Shown here: positions 9,083 to 17,719 of the stretch, one piece after another
How positions within the stretch are numbered: position 1 is the first letter of the stretch
How the letters are laid out: every line of letters starts with the position of its first letter
Assembly (NCBI GenBank): GCA_015296085.1
Contig: DVDT01000003.1
Span: forward strand, 1-64,000
Length of the DNA stretch: 64,000 nt
Source: Trichormus sp. M33_DOE_039
GTDB lineage: Bacteria; Cyanobacteriota; Cyanobacteriia; Cyanobacteriales; Nostocaceae
Direction: 5' to 3'
The notes under the pieces: model-generated
What the model was told of the DNA's origin: nothing
What the model saw: the letters and a program-made list of their open reading frames with translations, nothing else
Database searches by the model: none
Translations under genes and position numbers: made by a program

Positions 9083-9907
9083 ATGATGATGCTGACAGAA
9101 AAACTAGAGAAACTAAAAGCTTTATTTGCAGAGATGGGACAAGCTTTGATTGCCTACTCTGGGGGTGTTGATAGCACTTTGGTAGCTAAAATTGCTTATG
9201 ATGTTTTAGGCGATCGCGCTTTGGCTGTGACGGCTGTTTCACCCTCGCTGCTACCAGAAGAACTAGAAGATGCGAAAATTCAAGCCGCAACTATTGGGAT
9301 TCCTCACAAAATCATCCAAACCCATGAAATGGAAAATCCCAACTACACTGCTAACCCCGTGAATCGTTGTTATTTTTGCAAGAGTGAACTACACGACAAC
9401 CTCAAACCTTTGGCTTTAGAGTTGGGCTATCCCTATGTAGTGGATGGGGTGAATGCTGATGATTTGCATGATTATCGCCCAGGAATCCAAGCCGCTAAAG
9501 AACGAGGTGCGCGATCGCCTTTAGCGGAAGTTAGGGTAACAAAGTTAGAAGTCCGACAACTTTCTCAACAACTAGGTTTACCCTGGTGGGATAAACCAGC
9601 CCAACCTTGTCTGAGTTCCCGTTTTCCCTATGGCGAGGAAATTACCGTAGCTAAATTACAGCGTGTCGGTAGAGCAGAAATTCACCTGCGGAAATTAGGC
9701 TGGCAAAATTTGCGTGTCCGTTCCGAAGGCGACACAGCACGCATTGAACTACCACCAGAAAAAATTAAAGATTTCGTTCTGATGACAGATTTACAATCTG
9801 TAGTCGCCGCCTTCCAAGAATTTGGATTTATTTATGTCACTTTAGATTTAGAAGGCTATCGCAGTGGCAAATTAAACCAAGTCCTCAATCAAACGCTCAG
9901 TGCGTGA
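9083..9907 (+). CDS. larE: ATP-dependent sulfur transferase LarE
   Basis: The 274-residue protein has the PP-loop SGGVDST near residue 24 for AMP transfer and matches LarE along its length. LarE sulfurates pyridinium-3,5-biscarboxylate mononucleotide while building the nickel-pincer cofactor. Three cysteines stand out: CYFC near residues 96-99 and the CLSSR cysteine near residue 176, the position of the sacrificial cysteine in lactobacillar LarE. This three-cysteine set is the pattern of [4Fe-4S]-type LarE enzymes, which use the cluster rather than sacrificing a residue. No larB or larC is nearby. Three ATGs lie in tandem at the start. Confidence 0.9.
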   Translation: MMMLTEKLEKLKALFAEMGQALIAYSGGVDSTLVAKIAYDVLGDRALAVTAVSPSLLPEELEDAKIQAATIGIPHKIIQTHEMENPNYTANPVNRCYFCKSELHDNLKPLALELGYPYVVDGVNADDLHDYRPGIQAAKERGARSPLAEVRVTKLEVRQLSQQLGLPWWDKPAQPCLSSRFPYGEEITVAKLQRVGRAEIHLRKLGWQNLRVRSEGDTARIELPPEKIKDFVLMTDLQSVVAAFQEFGFIYVTLDLEGYRSGKLNQVLNQTLSA

Positions 9908-9971
9908 TTGAGAATTGGGCATTGGGTATGGTAACAAATTTTACTTTGTCTCCCTTGTTTCCCTACTTCTC

Positions 9972-10334
9972 TTAGATAGTCTCCGCCTCTACAGAGACTA
10001 AAATACAACCGTTAATCTTCCAGGAATCATCCCATTGCTTTTCCATAAAATATAAAGCTCGCAGGGGCATACCGTCCGGTGCTAGCAATAATACTGGCTG
10101 AGTAATATTGTCTTGAATAGTGGTGATTTTCTCAAAAAATACTGAACGTGGACGGTAAACAGCTGGGTAACTCATACTTACCATCCGCATAAAGTTTTCT
10201 GCGGTTTGGAATTGCTCTTTAATTCCAGGACTAGCAAGAGAGAAAGCAACTTGAGCATCATCTTTTTGAAATGCTTCTAGTTGTCTTTCTATAACGGAGC
10301 GTATAGCAATAAAATCGTTATCGGTAGCTTCCAT
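9972..10334 (-). CDS. DUF4864 domain protein
   Basis: The 120-residue soluble protein has the DUF4864 layout. It starts with helices (AIRSVIERQLEAFQKDDAQVAFSLASPGIKEQF), then AENFMRMV and YPAVYRPRSV, and ends with beta strands including ALYFMEKQWDDSWKINGCILV. The fold resembles NTF2-like barrels. Function is unknown. It lies 28 bp upstream of the SGNH hydrolase stop on the opposite side of its gene, so the two minus-strand genes may be co-transcribed, hydrolase first. Confidence 0.8.
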   Translation of the reverse strand: MEATDNDFIAIRSVIERQLEAFQKDDAQVAFSLASPGIKEQFQTAENFMRMVSMSYPAVYRPRSVFFEKITTIQDNITQPVLLLAPDGMPLRALYFMEKQWDDSWKINGCILVSVEAETI

Positions 10335-10362
10335 AAATCTGCAATTTGATCACTAGGGATGC

Positions 10363-11499
10363 TCAGTTTTTTGTTTGAGAAAGTTTGAACTCTACTTGTT
10401 GGAGGGCAAATCGCCAAACATCGTAACCATCTGGAGACAAATGTATGCCATCGGTGGTTAAATCAGAGCGCAAATTGCCATCAGCATCCGTAAACCAATT
10501 ATGTATATTTAAGTAATTCACTCCTTCTTGTTTAGCAATCTGAGCAATTTTGGTGTTGAGATGGCGAATACGACTATTAGATATTGTTGATACGTGAGCT
10601 GGTAGAATAGATTGCACGAATATCTGAGCTTTGGGGTGATTTTGTCGTAAACTACGCATCATCCGGCGGTGATTTTGCAAGATAGTTTCGTCCCTAACAC
10701 TTTTTCTCAAATCGTTAATCCCAGCCATGATGTAGATTGCTTCTGGGCGAGTTTGTGAAAAGGCGGCTAATCGTTTGACTATTCCACCAGAAGTATCTCC
10801 AGATATGCCTTGATTCAGCCATAATTTACCAGTAGGCAGCTTTGCTCTGGGAAACCACAGGCTTAAGGAGTCACCGACTAAGATACTGAGACGATTTTTA
10901 CCTTGACCTTGGGCGATCGCTTTGGCTTCTAAAGCCAGTAAACTTTTCCAGTCCTCATAAGTTAATTGCTGTTTTCCTCTTGATTCCCCTAATCCTGGAT
11001 CGATATCTGTGCGGGTATAAATTTGACCTGTCTTGAGTGCTGCCAGTCTTTGATAGTAAAGTTGATTGCCAGAGGTTAGCAGTAAGTTAATCGGTTGATG
11101 ACTAGGATTGAATAAAGAATCTAGTGATATTGGCAAATCTGGATTAGTCAAATCCTCACTAGACAGTTTTTTCTCACTAGCTCTTGGTTCTGAAGCCTCT
11201 GAAGTGGGTAAAATTTGGCTGCTCAATTCTGGGAAAGAGAGATTTAGTAGCTGAGAGACAGGTTTTTTACTGAGTTTTGGTTGTAAACTTTCTCCTAGTT
11301 GCGATACTTGATTGCTAAATTCTGGATTTGACACATTACGTGTGAGGAGATATTGTGCATCTGTTATGGTTTGGGAATCTGGTTTTGTACTCAACTGAGA
11401 GTCATGTTGTTCCGGCAAAATCGACAATTGTGGAAAAGCTGATGCCGGTATTGCCAATCCTGTTAACAAGCCTGCTGCCAACAGATAAGAATCCCTCAT
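10363..11499 (-). CDS. secreted SGNH/GDSL hydrolase
   Basis: The 378-residue protein has a signal peptide (hydrophobic LLAAGLLTGLAIPASAF at residues 6-22). A Ser-rich, low-complexity linker runs to about residue 150, and an SGNH domain follows. Catalytic blocks are visible: VGDSLSLWFP (Ser, block I), NQGISGDTSGG (Gly, block II), MAGINDLRK (Asn, block III) and DGIHLSPDGYDVW (Asp/His, block V). It should be an exported esterase, lipase or peptidoglycan/polysaccharide deacetylase; the substrate is unknown. It is a paralogue of the gene at 17720-18541, sharing the same block spellings. Confidence 0.9.
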   Translation of the reverse strand: MRDSYLLAAGLLTGLAIPASAFPQLSILPEQHDSQLSTKPDSQTITDAQYLLTRNVSNPEFSNQVSQLGESLQPKLSKKPVSQLLNLSFPELSSQILPTSEASEPRASEKKLSSEDLTNPDLPISLDSLFNPSHQPINLLLTSGNQLYYQRLAALKTGQIYTRTDIDPGLGESRGKQQLTYEDWKSLLALEAKAIAQGQGKNRLSILVGDSLSLWFPRAKLPTGKLWLNQGISGDTSGGIVKRLAAFSQTRPEAIYIMAGINDLRKSVRDETILQNHRRMMRSLRQNHPKAQIFVQSILPAHVSTISNSRIRHLNTKIAQIAKQEGVNYLNIHNWFTDADGNLRSDLTTDGIHLSPDGYDVWRFALQQVEFKLSQTKN

Positions 11500-11927
11500 C
11501 GCTGTTTCTCTCCTCTCATTACTGCTTTTCCCTTTGACAGTCTTAATTGTCCGTATTCAGGAAATTTTACGGTGGTTAAAATATCATTCTTATGTATTAT
11601 GTATATTTCTGTAAACCAGGTTAACGATATTATCTTTGACAATTTACAAATTCTTTAAAGCTTATCTTTTCTAGTATATAGACGAGATAGAGTTAACCCT
11701 GATATTCAGCTTCAGAAATAGCATATCTAAATGTATAAATAATCCTAGATAATATTTCTTATGTTTAATTATTAATTGAATGTATTAATTAATACTATAT
11801 ACTTAAAATTTTGCATTAAAACATTTAGTTATGTGTTCTGACATATTTAAATTCAATTATATTGATGAATAAGCTAGTAAGAAGTGCTAAGATTTAGGCG
11901 AAGTAATTGATTTTTCCCTGTAATTTT
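11500..11927. other. AT-rich divergent intergenic region
   Basis: This gap separates the SGNH hydrolase (minus) from a small plus-strand gene. It is very AT-rich from 11580 to 11900, and I see no gene or clear operator in it. It presumably carries both promoters. Confidence 0.5.
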
Positions 11928-12122
11928 GTGGCTAGAGCTAGTACAGCAATTGGTGTCAGTCCAATTATTAAAGAAATAGTGCAGAAACAAGCACATTCCA
12001 CCCGATTAACTCTAAAAGAGGTAATCCTCATGGGAATGTTAGCAATAGATAAGCTTGATGATCAAAGTCGTCAAGAATTAGCAGATCAAGTCCATCAAAT
12101 GCAAGTAAATGGTGAAATCTGA
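11928..12122 (+). CDS. small hypothetical protein
   Basis: From a GTG at 11928 this frame encodes 64 residues: ARASTAIGVSPIIKEIVQKQ, LTLKEVILMGMLAIDKL and a charged C-terminus. The composition is helical and the repeated I/L spacing looks like a small DNA-binding or antitoxin-like protein, but no family is recognised. A TTG at 11907 in the same frame is an alternative start. Neither start has a clear ribosome binding site. It stands alone between divergent and convergent neighbours. Confidence 0.5.
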   Translation: MARASTAIGVSPIIKEIVQKQAHSTRLTLKEVILMGMLAIDKLDDQSRQELADQVHQMQVNGEI

Positions 12123-12172
12123 ATCTGCTTTCTAAAGTTAATAGTCCCCATTACCCAGTCAATATCACAGCC

Positions 12173-12310
12173 AGAATTTATAATCAGAATCGACAAGTCA
12201 GAATCAAGCATGATTTAATATTCGATTTCCAACATTTTAATAAAACAAGAGTTTCCTAAATTCTTGTTTCACCACTCATGCTTAATTTTGACTTCTGATT
12301 TCTAAATTCT
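12173..12310. repeat. imperfect long inverted repeat (hairpin element)
   Basis: Two ~37-bp arms, from AGAATTTA at 12173 and ending TAAATTCT at 12310, are largely complementary, with one 7-base insertion and a few mismatches. A second inner hairpin (AAACAAGA / TCTTGTTT) lies between them. The element fills the gap before the methyltransferase stop and resembles a small non-autonomous palindromic element. Confidence 0.6.
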
Positions 12311-12353
12311 TGCTCATACATAAAATTCCCCCTATTGACTGATTGACTATTAA

Positions 12354-13271
12354 CTAATCACCAAATCGATAACGACTTCCCATAACATAATCTTGATTTA
12401 TCTCGAATGAAATCCATCGGCGTTGTAAAGTTTCAGCAACAAAACCAGTCGTGTTAGAACCTGCAAACGGATCTAGGACTAAATCGCCTTCATCAGTCAA
12501 AAACTTGATGAAAAATTCAGCAAACCCTTGGGGAAATCTTGCTGGATGAGGTTTAACTCCGGCTGCTTTACAGCGTCGTAAATAAGCACTATTAGACTCA
12601 GTGTTGGCAATTTCTAGCAAATTCGGTGGAATTGCGCCTTGGTTATCTTTTTGAAATTTCTCAGAAATCTCGTGTCCACTTGGACGCATTTGAGCTTTAT
12701 AGCCGTTTTTGAGTAACTGCTTCATGCTGTGGCTATAGGGCTTTAAGACTTTTCTGTTATCTGCTTTGGGGTTGGGTGTTTTAGACAACCACCAAACAAC
12801 ATTCACCGCATCTTTGACACGTACTCTTCTGATTGTTACCCATTCTGCTGGGGTGGGTAGTCGTGCTGGATTGTAATGATAGAAATCTTGCGCGAGGAAA
12901 AAGCCGACTTCTTTGCATAGTCTGACTAGAAGTTCGTACTGGTAAATACTGCGCGTAGGATTACCAGGAAGATAAGCACCGCCTAAATCTAAAACGAATG
13001 AACCATTGTCAGTCAAAACTCGTTTAAATTGAACGGCGAAAGGTAAAAACCATTCAATATATTTTTCTGCGCTGGCGTTACCGTATTCCTTTTGGCGTGT
13101 TAAAGCAAATGGTGGCGAAGTGAGAATTAAGTTAATACTGCTGTCTGGGATAGTCGTAATGATTTCCAGACTATCACCTAAATAGGCTTGTCCGTATTGT
13201 TGTGTGTAATAGGGCGAAAAGTCGATAATTGTTCTGGTTGTTGTTTGTTGCGAATTAAATTGCTGTCTCAA
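12354..13271 (-). CDS. orphan beta-class DNA methyltransferase (N4C or N6A)
   Basis: The 305-residue protein has catalytic motif IV (LTSPPFALTRQKEYGN) near residue 51, before the AdoMet motif I (DPFAGSNTTGFVAETLQRRWISFEIN) near residue 265. This permuted order defines beta-class amino-methyltransferases. The SPPF spelling is typical of N4-cytosine enzymes but is not decisive against N6-adenine. A target-recognition region lies between the motifs. No restriction endonuclease gene is adjacent, so it appears solitary, as with several Anabaena methyltransferases. It follows cynS by 13 bp on the same strand, which suggests a shared transcript. Confidence 0.9.
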   Translation of the reverse strand: MRQQFNSQQTTTRTIIDFSPYYTQQYGQAYLGDSLEIITTIPDSSINLILTSPPFALTRQKEYGNASAEKYIEWFLPFAVQFKRVLTDNGSFVLDLGGAYLPGNPTRSIYQYELLVRLCKEVGFFLAQDFYHYNPARLPTPAEWVTIRRVRVKDAVNVVWWLSKTPNPKADNRKVLKPYSHSMKQLLKNGYKAQMRPSGHEISEKFQKDNQGAIPPNLLEIANTESNSAYLRRCKAAGVKPHPARFPQGFAEFFIKFLTDEGDLVLDPFAGSNTTGFVAETLQRRWISFEINQDYVMGSRYRFGD

Positions 13272-13284
13272 AAGTCTTTATAGA

Positions 13285-13725
13285 CTACCATTTTTTGTAA
13301 GGTAAGAATTTACCGGACATAGTGAGTTTAACCCGATCGCCTTTAGGATCTGCTTCTTTTTCCACATCCATAGTAAAGTCTATAGCACTCATAATCCCGT
13401 CGCCAAACTTTTCCTGAATCACTTCCTTGAGGGGAAAACCGTATACCTGCATAATCTCATAGAAACGATAAATCAGAGGATCAGTCGGAACAACTGGCCC
13501 CAAGCCTTTGACTGGGTATGCAGTTAACTCTTGAATATAGATAGGTGCTAAGTCTAGTGCGTCTATGATTAACTTAGCCTCTTGTTCGGAAGCACTAGCT
13601 TGACGGTAGAAGACAGCAGCAATCCAGACTTCATCCCGACCCAAAATCTTTTCTAAGTCTGCAAAGCTGATTCCTTTCTCTTTTTTGGCTGCGAGTAACG
13701 TTTGTGTAATTTCGGGGATAGACAT
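13285..13725 (-). CDS. cynS: cyanate hydratase (cyanase)
   Basis: Cyanase converts cyanate and bicarbonate to ammonia and CO2. From the ATG at 13725 the protein is 146 residues, the standard cyanase length. The N-terminal helix bundle ([42 protein letters not shown]) is followed by the catalytic half. That half shows the [32 protein letters not shown] signature with the conserved Arg, Glu and Ser. A longer frame starting at 13773 exists but exceeds family length. The methyltransferase gene follows 13 bp downstream. In cyanobacteria cyanase is usually nitrogen-regulated; I found no perfect GTA-N8-TAC upstream. Confidence 0.95.
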   Translation of the reverse strand: MSIPEITQTLLAAKKEKGISFADLEKILGRDEVWIAAVFYRQASASEQEAKLIIDALDLAPIYIQELTAYPVKGLGPVVPTDPLIYRFYEIMQVYGFPLKEVIQEKFGDGIMSAIDFTMDVEKEADPKGDRVKLTMSGKFLPYKKW

Positions 13726-13893
13726 AAAATCGGTTCTTGAAATACTTCGTACTGATGTTTCTTGACAGATCACTTAATCAAGCATTTGTCAAGTTCTAAG
13801 CAACTGGGAATACAGTAGTAATAGTATATATTGCTCCAAAGCACTCTAGAAATAAATAATAAGTTTTACTACAGATAAAGGAGTTTTATACAA

Positions 13894-14103
13894 ATTATAA
13901 ATACCAAAATTAATGCTTTCCCTGCTGTCGATTATGTACCTCTAGAATTACAAGAGGAATTAATTGCTATGCAAGAATTAAATATTGAAAATTTATTAAT
14001 TATTGCTCAAAGTCGAATTTCATAAAAGTAACAAGAACTGCATCATCATACTCGGATAGTAACAGAAGAGGGATATACGGAAAACCGCACAGTTATTTCG
14101 TAA
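13894..14103 (+). pseudogene. decayed small gene with two in-frame stops
   Basis: A strong AAGGAG sits at 13878-13883 but no ATG, GTG or TTG follows at proper spacing; ATA at 13888 and ATT at 13894 are in frame. The frame then reads plausibly coding (FPAVDYVPLELQEELIAMQE, then LLIIAQSRIS). It meets TAA-AAG-TAA at 14023-14031 and continues in the same frame as QELHHHTRIVTEEGYTENR to a TAA at 14101. I read this as a small gene inactivated by loss of its start and two nonsense codons. Its end overlaps the convergent lipB stop. The family is not recognised. Confidence 0.45.
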
Positions 14104-14770
14104 TTGGAAGGATAAATTCAATACCAAATACTTCCGTAAAAGCTGTGATGATATGACTGCGGACTTCTTCGCAGGTAATTCCAGGAATCCATTCGGCTAA
14201 ACTACCTACAGGTTTATCTGCAATACCGCAGGGAACAATACGCCCAAAGCCTGTCATGTCGGGACATACATTTAAAGCAAAACCGTGCATAGTAATCCAA
14301 CGGCTAACTTTAATCCCGATCGCTGCAACTTTACGCCCTTCTAACCATACTCCAGTTAAAGGCGGGATGCGATCGCCTGTTAACTCATAAACCGCTAAGA
14401 CGCGAATAATCACTTCTTCTAATTGCCGCAAGTACCAATGTAAATCTTTACAATAACGTTGCAGATTTAAAATTGGATATCCCACTAATTGTCCAGGACA
14501 ATGGTAAGTTACCTCGCCGCCACGTTCAGTTTTATACACCTCAAACTGATTTTGCGTAATCTCAAATTTGAGAAATTCAGCATTACTACCTTGTCCCAAA
14601 GTGTAGACAGGGGGATGTTCTAGCAAGATTAACACATCATCTAAATCGGGATTGTGAATCCGCTCAGTGAGGAGTGACTTTTGCCATTCATGAGCTGTTA
14701 AGTATGGTGTCAGTCCTTGGTTATATAACAAACAATAGTTTACTTTCGCTGAATTATTACTACGGCTCAT
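14093..14770 (-). CDS. lipB: octanoyltransferase LipB
   Basis: LipB transfers octanoyl from acyl carrier protein to lipoyl domains, the first step of lipoate synthesis. The protein shows [13 protein letters not shown], the [22 protein letters not shown] signature around residues 80-105, and the catalytic lysine in [20 protein letters not shown]. The catalytic cysteine is in VPCGI. Length (~225 residues) is normal. I chose the second Met (14770) because the product then begins MSRSNN; the ATG at 14782 is an alternative. LipA is not nearby. Confidence 0.95.
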   Translation of the reverse strand: MSRSNNSAKVNYCLLYNQGLTPYLTAHEWQKSLLTERIHNPDLDDVLILLEHPPVYTLGQGSNAEFLKFEITQNQFEVYKTERGGEVTYHCPGQLVGYPILNLQRYCKDLHWYLRQLEEVIIRVLAVYELTGDRIPPLTGVWLEGRKVAAIGIKVSRWITMHGFALNVCPDMTGFGRIVPCGIADKPVGSLAEWIPGITCEEVRSHIITAFTEVFGIEFILPITK

Positions 14771-14782
14771 AGCGGATATCAA

Positions 14783-15411
14783 CTGTGTTAATCACTAAAT
14801 ATATTTCAACTTCTAGGAATATGTTCAACAATTGTCAAGCTATGCAAAGGATTTTAAAGGAACATCAAGGGAATCATCTTTGGGAAAAACAAAGTGCTAG
14901 TTTGAATATATAGACACAAAGGTGTTAGGAGGAATTCTCTACAAGAAGCATCACGCCAAGAGAACAGGAACGAATGTAATGGCTGATGAATTTCATATTT
15001 TTTTACATCTGAAGGACTTGTGTATTCCACTAAAAGCAAACAAATCTCCTTTAACAAAAAACAAGTAACTACTATCGGTTGTGTAAAGTTTGTCTTGATG
15101 CGTCTGGTAGTCAAAACAGCTATTCATTAGGCTACCTTAATTAAGAAAATAGGGCGACTATCTAATTGTCTGGCAATCAGTTAGAGCGATCGCCTAAGTT
15201 GGGACAAGCTAATCGCACAACATCGAGGAGCAGAGTCAAGGATATACATGAGTATAACTATATAGATGCAAAAAACTGAGATCAAACAGACTAAAAGCAC
15301 ATTTAAATATTTCTCAACAGGTGCTGGTGCAGTGACATAACCTACCGCAATCTCTTTTCATATCAAGACGACATCACATTAAATATTGAGCTATCGAGCG
15401 GGAGAGTTTAC
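14783..15411. promoter_or_regulatory. long region upstream of lrtA, probable long 5' leader
   Basis: No gene is convincing in this 629-bp gap; an 86-codon minus-strand frame inside it lacks any recognisable features. The lrtA start is preceded by GGGAGAG at 15400-15406. In Synechococcus the lrtA mRNA has a leader of a few hundred bases that controls stability in light and dark. The last ~290 bp here are a candidate for the same, but this is inference from the family. Confidence 0.4.
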
Positions 15412-16065
15412 ATGAAGCTTGTCATCCACGGCAAAAATATTGAAATCACCGATGCGATTCGAGAATATGTGCATCAAAAAATTGAAAAAGCTGTTAGTCA
15501 CTTTCAGAACATCACCAACGAAGTGGATGTCCACCTTAGCGTAGCTCGCAATCCCCGAATTAACCCTAAACAAGCGGCTGAAGTCACTATATATGCAAAT
15601 GGTAGTGTCATCCGCGCCGAGGAAAGCAGCGAAAACTTGTACGCTAGTATTGATTTAGTTGCAGATAAAATTGCTAGACAACTGCGAAAATATAAAGAAA
15701 GAAAACAAGACAAGAAAACTCAAGCTCAACCCACTAACGAAGTAGTTGTACCACAACCGGTAGTTGCAGATTTAATCGGCGATCGCACTCCCGAACTCCC
15801 CCAAGAAGTTGTCCGTACCAAATATTTTTCCATGCCACCGATGACGCTAGAAGAAGCTTTAGAGCAACTGCAATTAGTGGGACATGATTTTTATATGTTC
15901 CGCAATGCTGACAGTGGTGAGATTAACGTCATTTATGAACGCAATCATGGCGGTTATGGCGTGATTCAACCCCGTAATAATAACGGCCATACCCATCATA
16001 CCAACGGTAAAAATGGTAAGGTAGCGGCTAATATGTCCATATCAGAAAAATCTCACAGTAGATAA
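15412..16065 (+). CDS. lrtA: long ribosome hibernation factor LrtA/HPF
   Basis: The 217-residue protein has an N-terminal S30AE domain ([60 protein letters not shown]). A variable linker follows. The C-terminal dimerisation domain of long HPFs carries [43 protein letters not shown]. It dimerises 70S ribosomes into inactive 100S particles. In cyanobacteria it is the light-repressed transcript product, induced in the dark. It is followed by a clear terminator hairpin. Confidence 0.95.
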   Translation: MKLVIHGKNIEITDAIREYVHQKIEKAVSHFQNITNEVDVHLSVARNPRINPKQAAEVTIYANGSVIRAEESSENLYASIDLVADKIARQLRKYKERKQDKKTQAQPTNEVVVPQPVVADLIGDRTPELPQEVVRTKYFSMPPMTLEEALEQLQLVGHDFYMFRNADSGEINVIYERNHGGYGVIQPRNNNGHTHHTNGKNGKVAANMSISEKSHSR

Positions 16066-16071
16066 ATTGAC

Positions 16072-16130
16072 AATCTCCCGACTACCAAATGATGCGATAA
16101 CTGATTTTGGCAAACGGTCGGGAGATTTTT
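16072..16130 (+). terminator. Rho-independent terminator of lrtA
   Basis: Perfect 11-bp arms (AATCTCCCGAC at 16072-16082 and its complement at 16117-16127) are followed by a T run. It begins six bases after the lrtA stop codon. The loop of 34 bases is long. Confidence 0.8.
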
Positions 16131-16142
16131 ACGATTCCGCTT

Positions 16143-16320
16143 TTACGACTCTATTGAATTTAACCAAGTTTCTAAATCTGCAATTGCCTGAAAATCTAAG
16201 AGTGCTTCTCCCAGATTTTCTAATTTTTCTAAGGAGAGAGTTTTTATCCGTTTTCGGAGTGGTTGAGATAATTCTCCCACACGACGATATCAGAGACTTA
16301 AATATTGCTGCTAAATATTG
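16143..16320 (-). pseudogene. remnant of an Rpn-family nuclease gene (DUF4351 end)
   Basis: On the minus strand the frame ending at the TAA at 16143 reads RRVGELSQPLRKRIKTLS, then LEKLENLGEALLDF and LETWLNS. This aligns with the C-terminus of the intact Rpn/DUF4351 protein at 40913-41821 (TRRIGDIAPELQERVRGLSS, LEDLAEALLDF, LVTWLQQQ). Just upstream the frame hits a stop, and the matching segment (IFKSLIS against IIQRLLT) continues in another frame. The rest of the gene is absent. This is a truncated, frameshifted relic between the lrtA terminator and ispH. Confidence 0.7.
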
Positions 16321-16379
16321 AGCAAGTGCCGAAGTGTTGGGTAATTTTGATATTACTCAGAACTTGGCACTCATTGTAG

Positions 16380-17588
16380 TTAAGACACCGCCGCAGTCGC
16401 CTTGAGAGCGAAAATCTTCTGAATTACATCTTCTACCACCTTATCAGGTGTGGAAGCACCAGAAGTAACCCCAACAACAATTTCGCCTTCTGGTAGCCAG
16501 TTTTCTGTAATTACCAAATCGCCAGTTAATTGCCGATGTTCAATTGAATTTCTAGATTTAATTCGCTCCACACAATCAATATGATATGAAGGCAGTCCTC
16601 TTTGTTGAGCAATTTGTTGTAATTGCGTTGTATTTGAAGAATTAAAACCACCAATTACGACCATAAAATCTAATTTGTGTTCCACTAATTCCAACATCGC
16701 ATCTTGGCGTTCTTGGGTAGCATCACAAATGGTATTGAAGCTTTGGAAATGTTGATTTAATTCAGTCGGGCCATATTTCTGCATCATAGTACGCTCAAAC
16801 AGTTTACCAATCTGCTCGGTTTCACCTTTGAGCATGGTGGTTTGATTAGCAATACCTACACGTTCTAAATCTTGATCTGGGTCAAATCCAGCTGAACAAG
16901 CTTTGGCAAATTTTTGTAAAAATTCTTGGCGATCGCCACCATGTAAAATGTAGTCAGCTACATATTGGGCTTCTTTTAAATTAAGAACGATTAAATACTT
17001 CCCAGCAAAGGAACTAGTGGCTACAGTTTCCTCGTGCTTGTATTTACCGTGAATAATTGAGGTATAGTCACCTTTTTTATGCTTTTCGACGGTATTCCAA
17101 ACTTTAGATACCCAAGGGCAGGTTGTATCGACAATTTTACAGCCTTTCTCATTGAGTAGCTGCATTTCTTGGACGCTAGCCCCAAAAGCAGGTAATATCA
17201 CTACATCTTGATCACCAACCACAGAGAAGTCTTTTTGAGTGCCATCCACAGGGATGAACCCAACTTGCATTTCCTGCATGCGTTGATTTACAGAAGGGTT
17301 GTGGATAATTTCGTTAGTAATCCAGATGCGTTCTGTTGGGAAGTGCTTACGGGTTTCATAAGCCATCGCCACAGCCCGTTCCACACCCCAGCAAAATCCA
17401 AAAGCTTGAGCCAAGCGGATAGTAACATCGCCTCTTTGCAAAGTGTAATTGCGATCGCGAATTTCTTGAATTAAGCTACTTTGATACTCAGATTGCAATT
17501 GGGTAGCAACTTCAGCCTGATGACCAAACCCCTTGCGGTTGTAATTCTCTGAATGATGCAGTGAACGCTTAAAAGCTTTTGTATCCAT
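16380..17588 (-). CDS. ispH: 4-hydroxy-3-methylbut-2-enyl diphosphate reductase
   Basis: IspH (LytB) catalyses the last MEP-pathway step, giving IPP and DMAPP. The 402-residue length is that of the cyanobacterial/plastid type. The three cluster cysteines are in [22 protein letters not shown] and [13 protein letters not shown]. The catalytic region [14 protein letters not shown] and the C-terminal [18 protein letters not shown] are also present. It takes electrons from ferredoxin. It is monocistronic and reads away from the second SGNH hydrolase gene. Confidence 0.97.
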   Translation of the reverse strand: MDTKAFKRSLHHSENYNRKGFGHQAEVATQLQSEYQSSLIQEIRDRNYTLQRGDVTIRLAQAFGFCWGVERAVAMAYETRKHFPTERIWITNEIIHNPSVNQRMQEMQVGFIPVDGTQKDFSVVGDQDVVILPAFGASVQEMQLLNEKGCKIVDTTCPWVSKVWNTVEKHKKGDYTSIIHGKYKHEETVATSSFAGKYLIVLNLKEAQYVADYILHGGDRQEFLQKFAKACSAGFDPDQDLERVGIANQTTMLKGETEQIGKLFERTMMQKYGPTELNQHFQSFNTICDATQERQDAMLELVEHKLDFMVVIGGFNSSNTTQLQQIAQQRGLPSYHIDCVERIKSRNSIEHRQLTGDLVITENWLPEGEIVVGVTSGASTPDKVVEDVIQKIFALKATAAVS

Positions 17589-17719
17589 AATGTATTATTT
17601 TGTTGATGTCTCCTCTTTAATGATTTTCTCGTGCCAAGACGCAATTGAGAAAGTAAAAAGATAAATGAAGTCAGAAGTTGGAAGCTAATTTATCCCCAGG
17701 CTTTCCCTGTCCCCAGTCC

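Noticed and set aside
14854-15114. Minus-strand 86-codon frame between lipB and lrtA
   Set aside because: No domain, no ribosome site, and composition unlike its neighbours; it lies in the probable lrtA upstream region.
16067-16321. Plus-strand 84-codon frame after lrtA
   Set aside because: It runs through the lrtA terminator and the antisense of the Rpn relic, which explains the sequence better.
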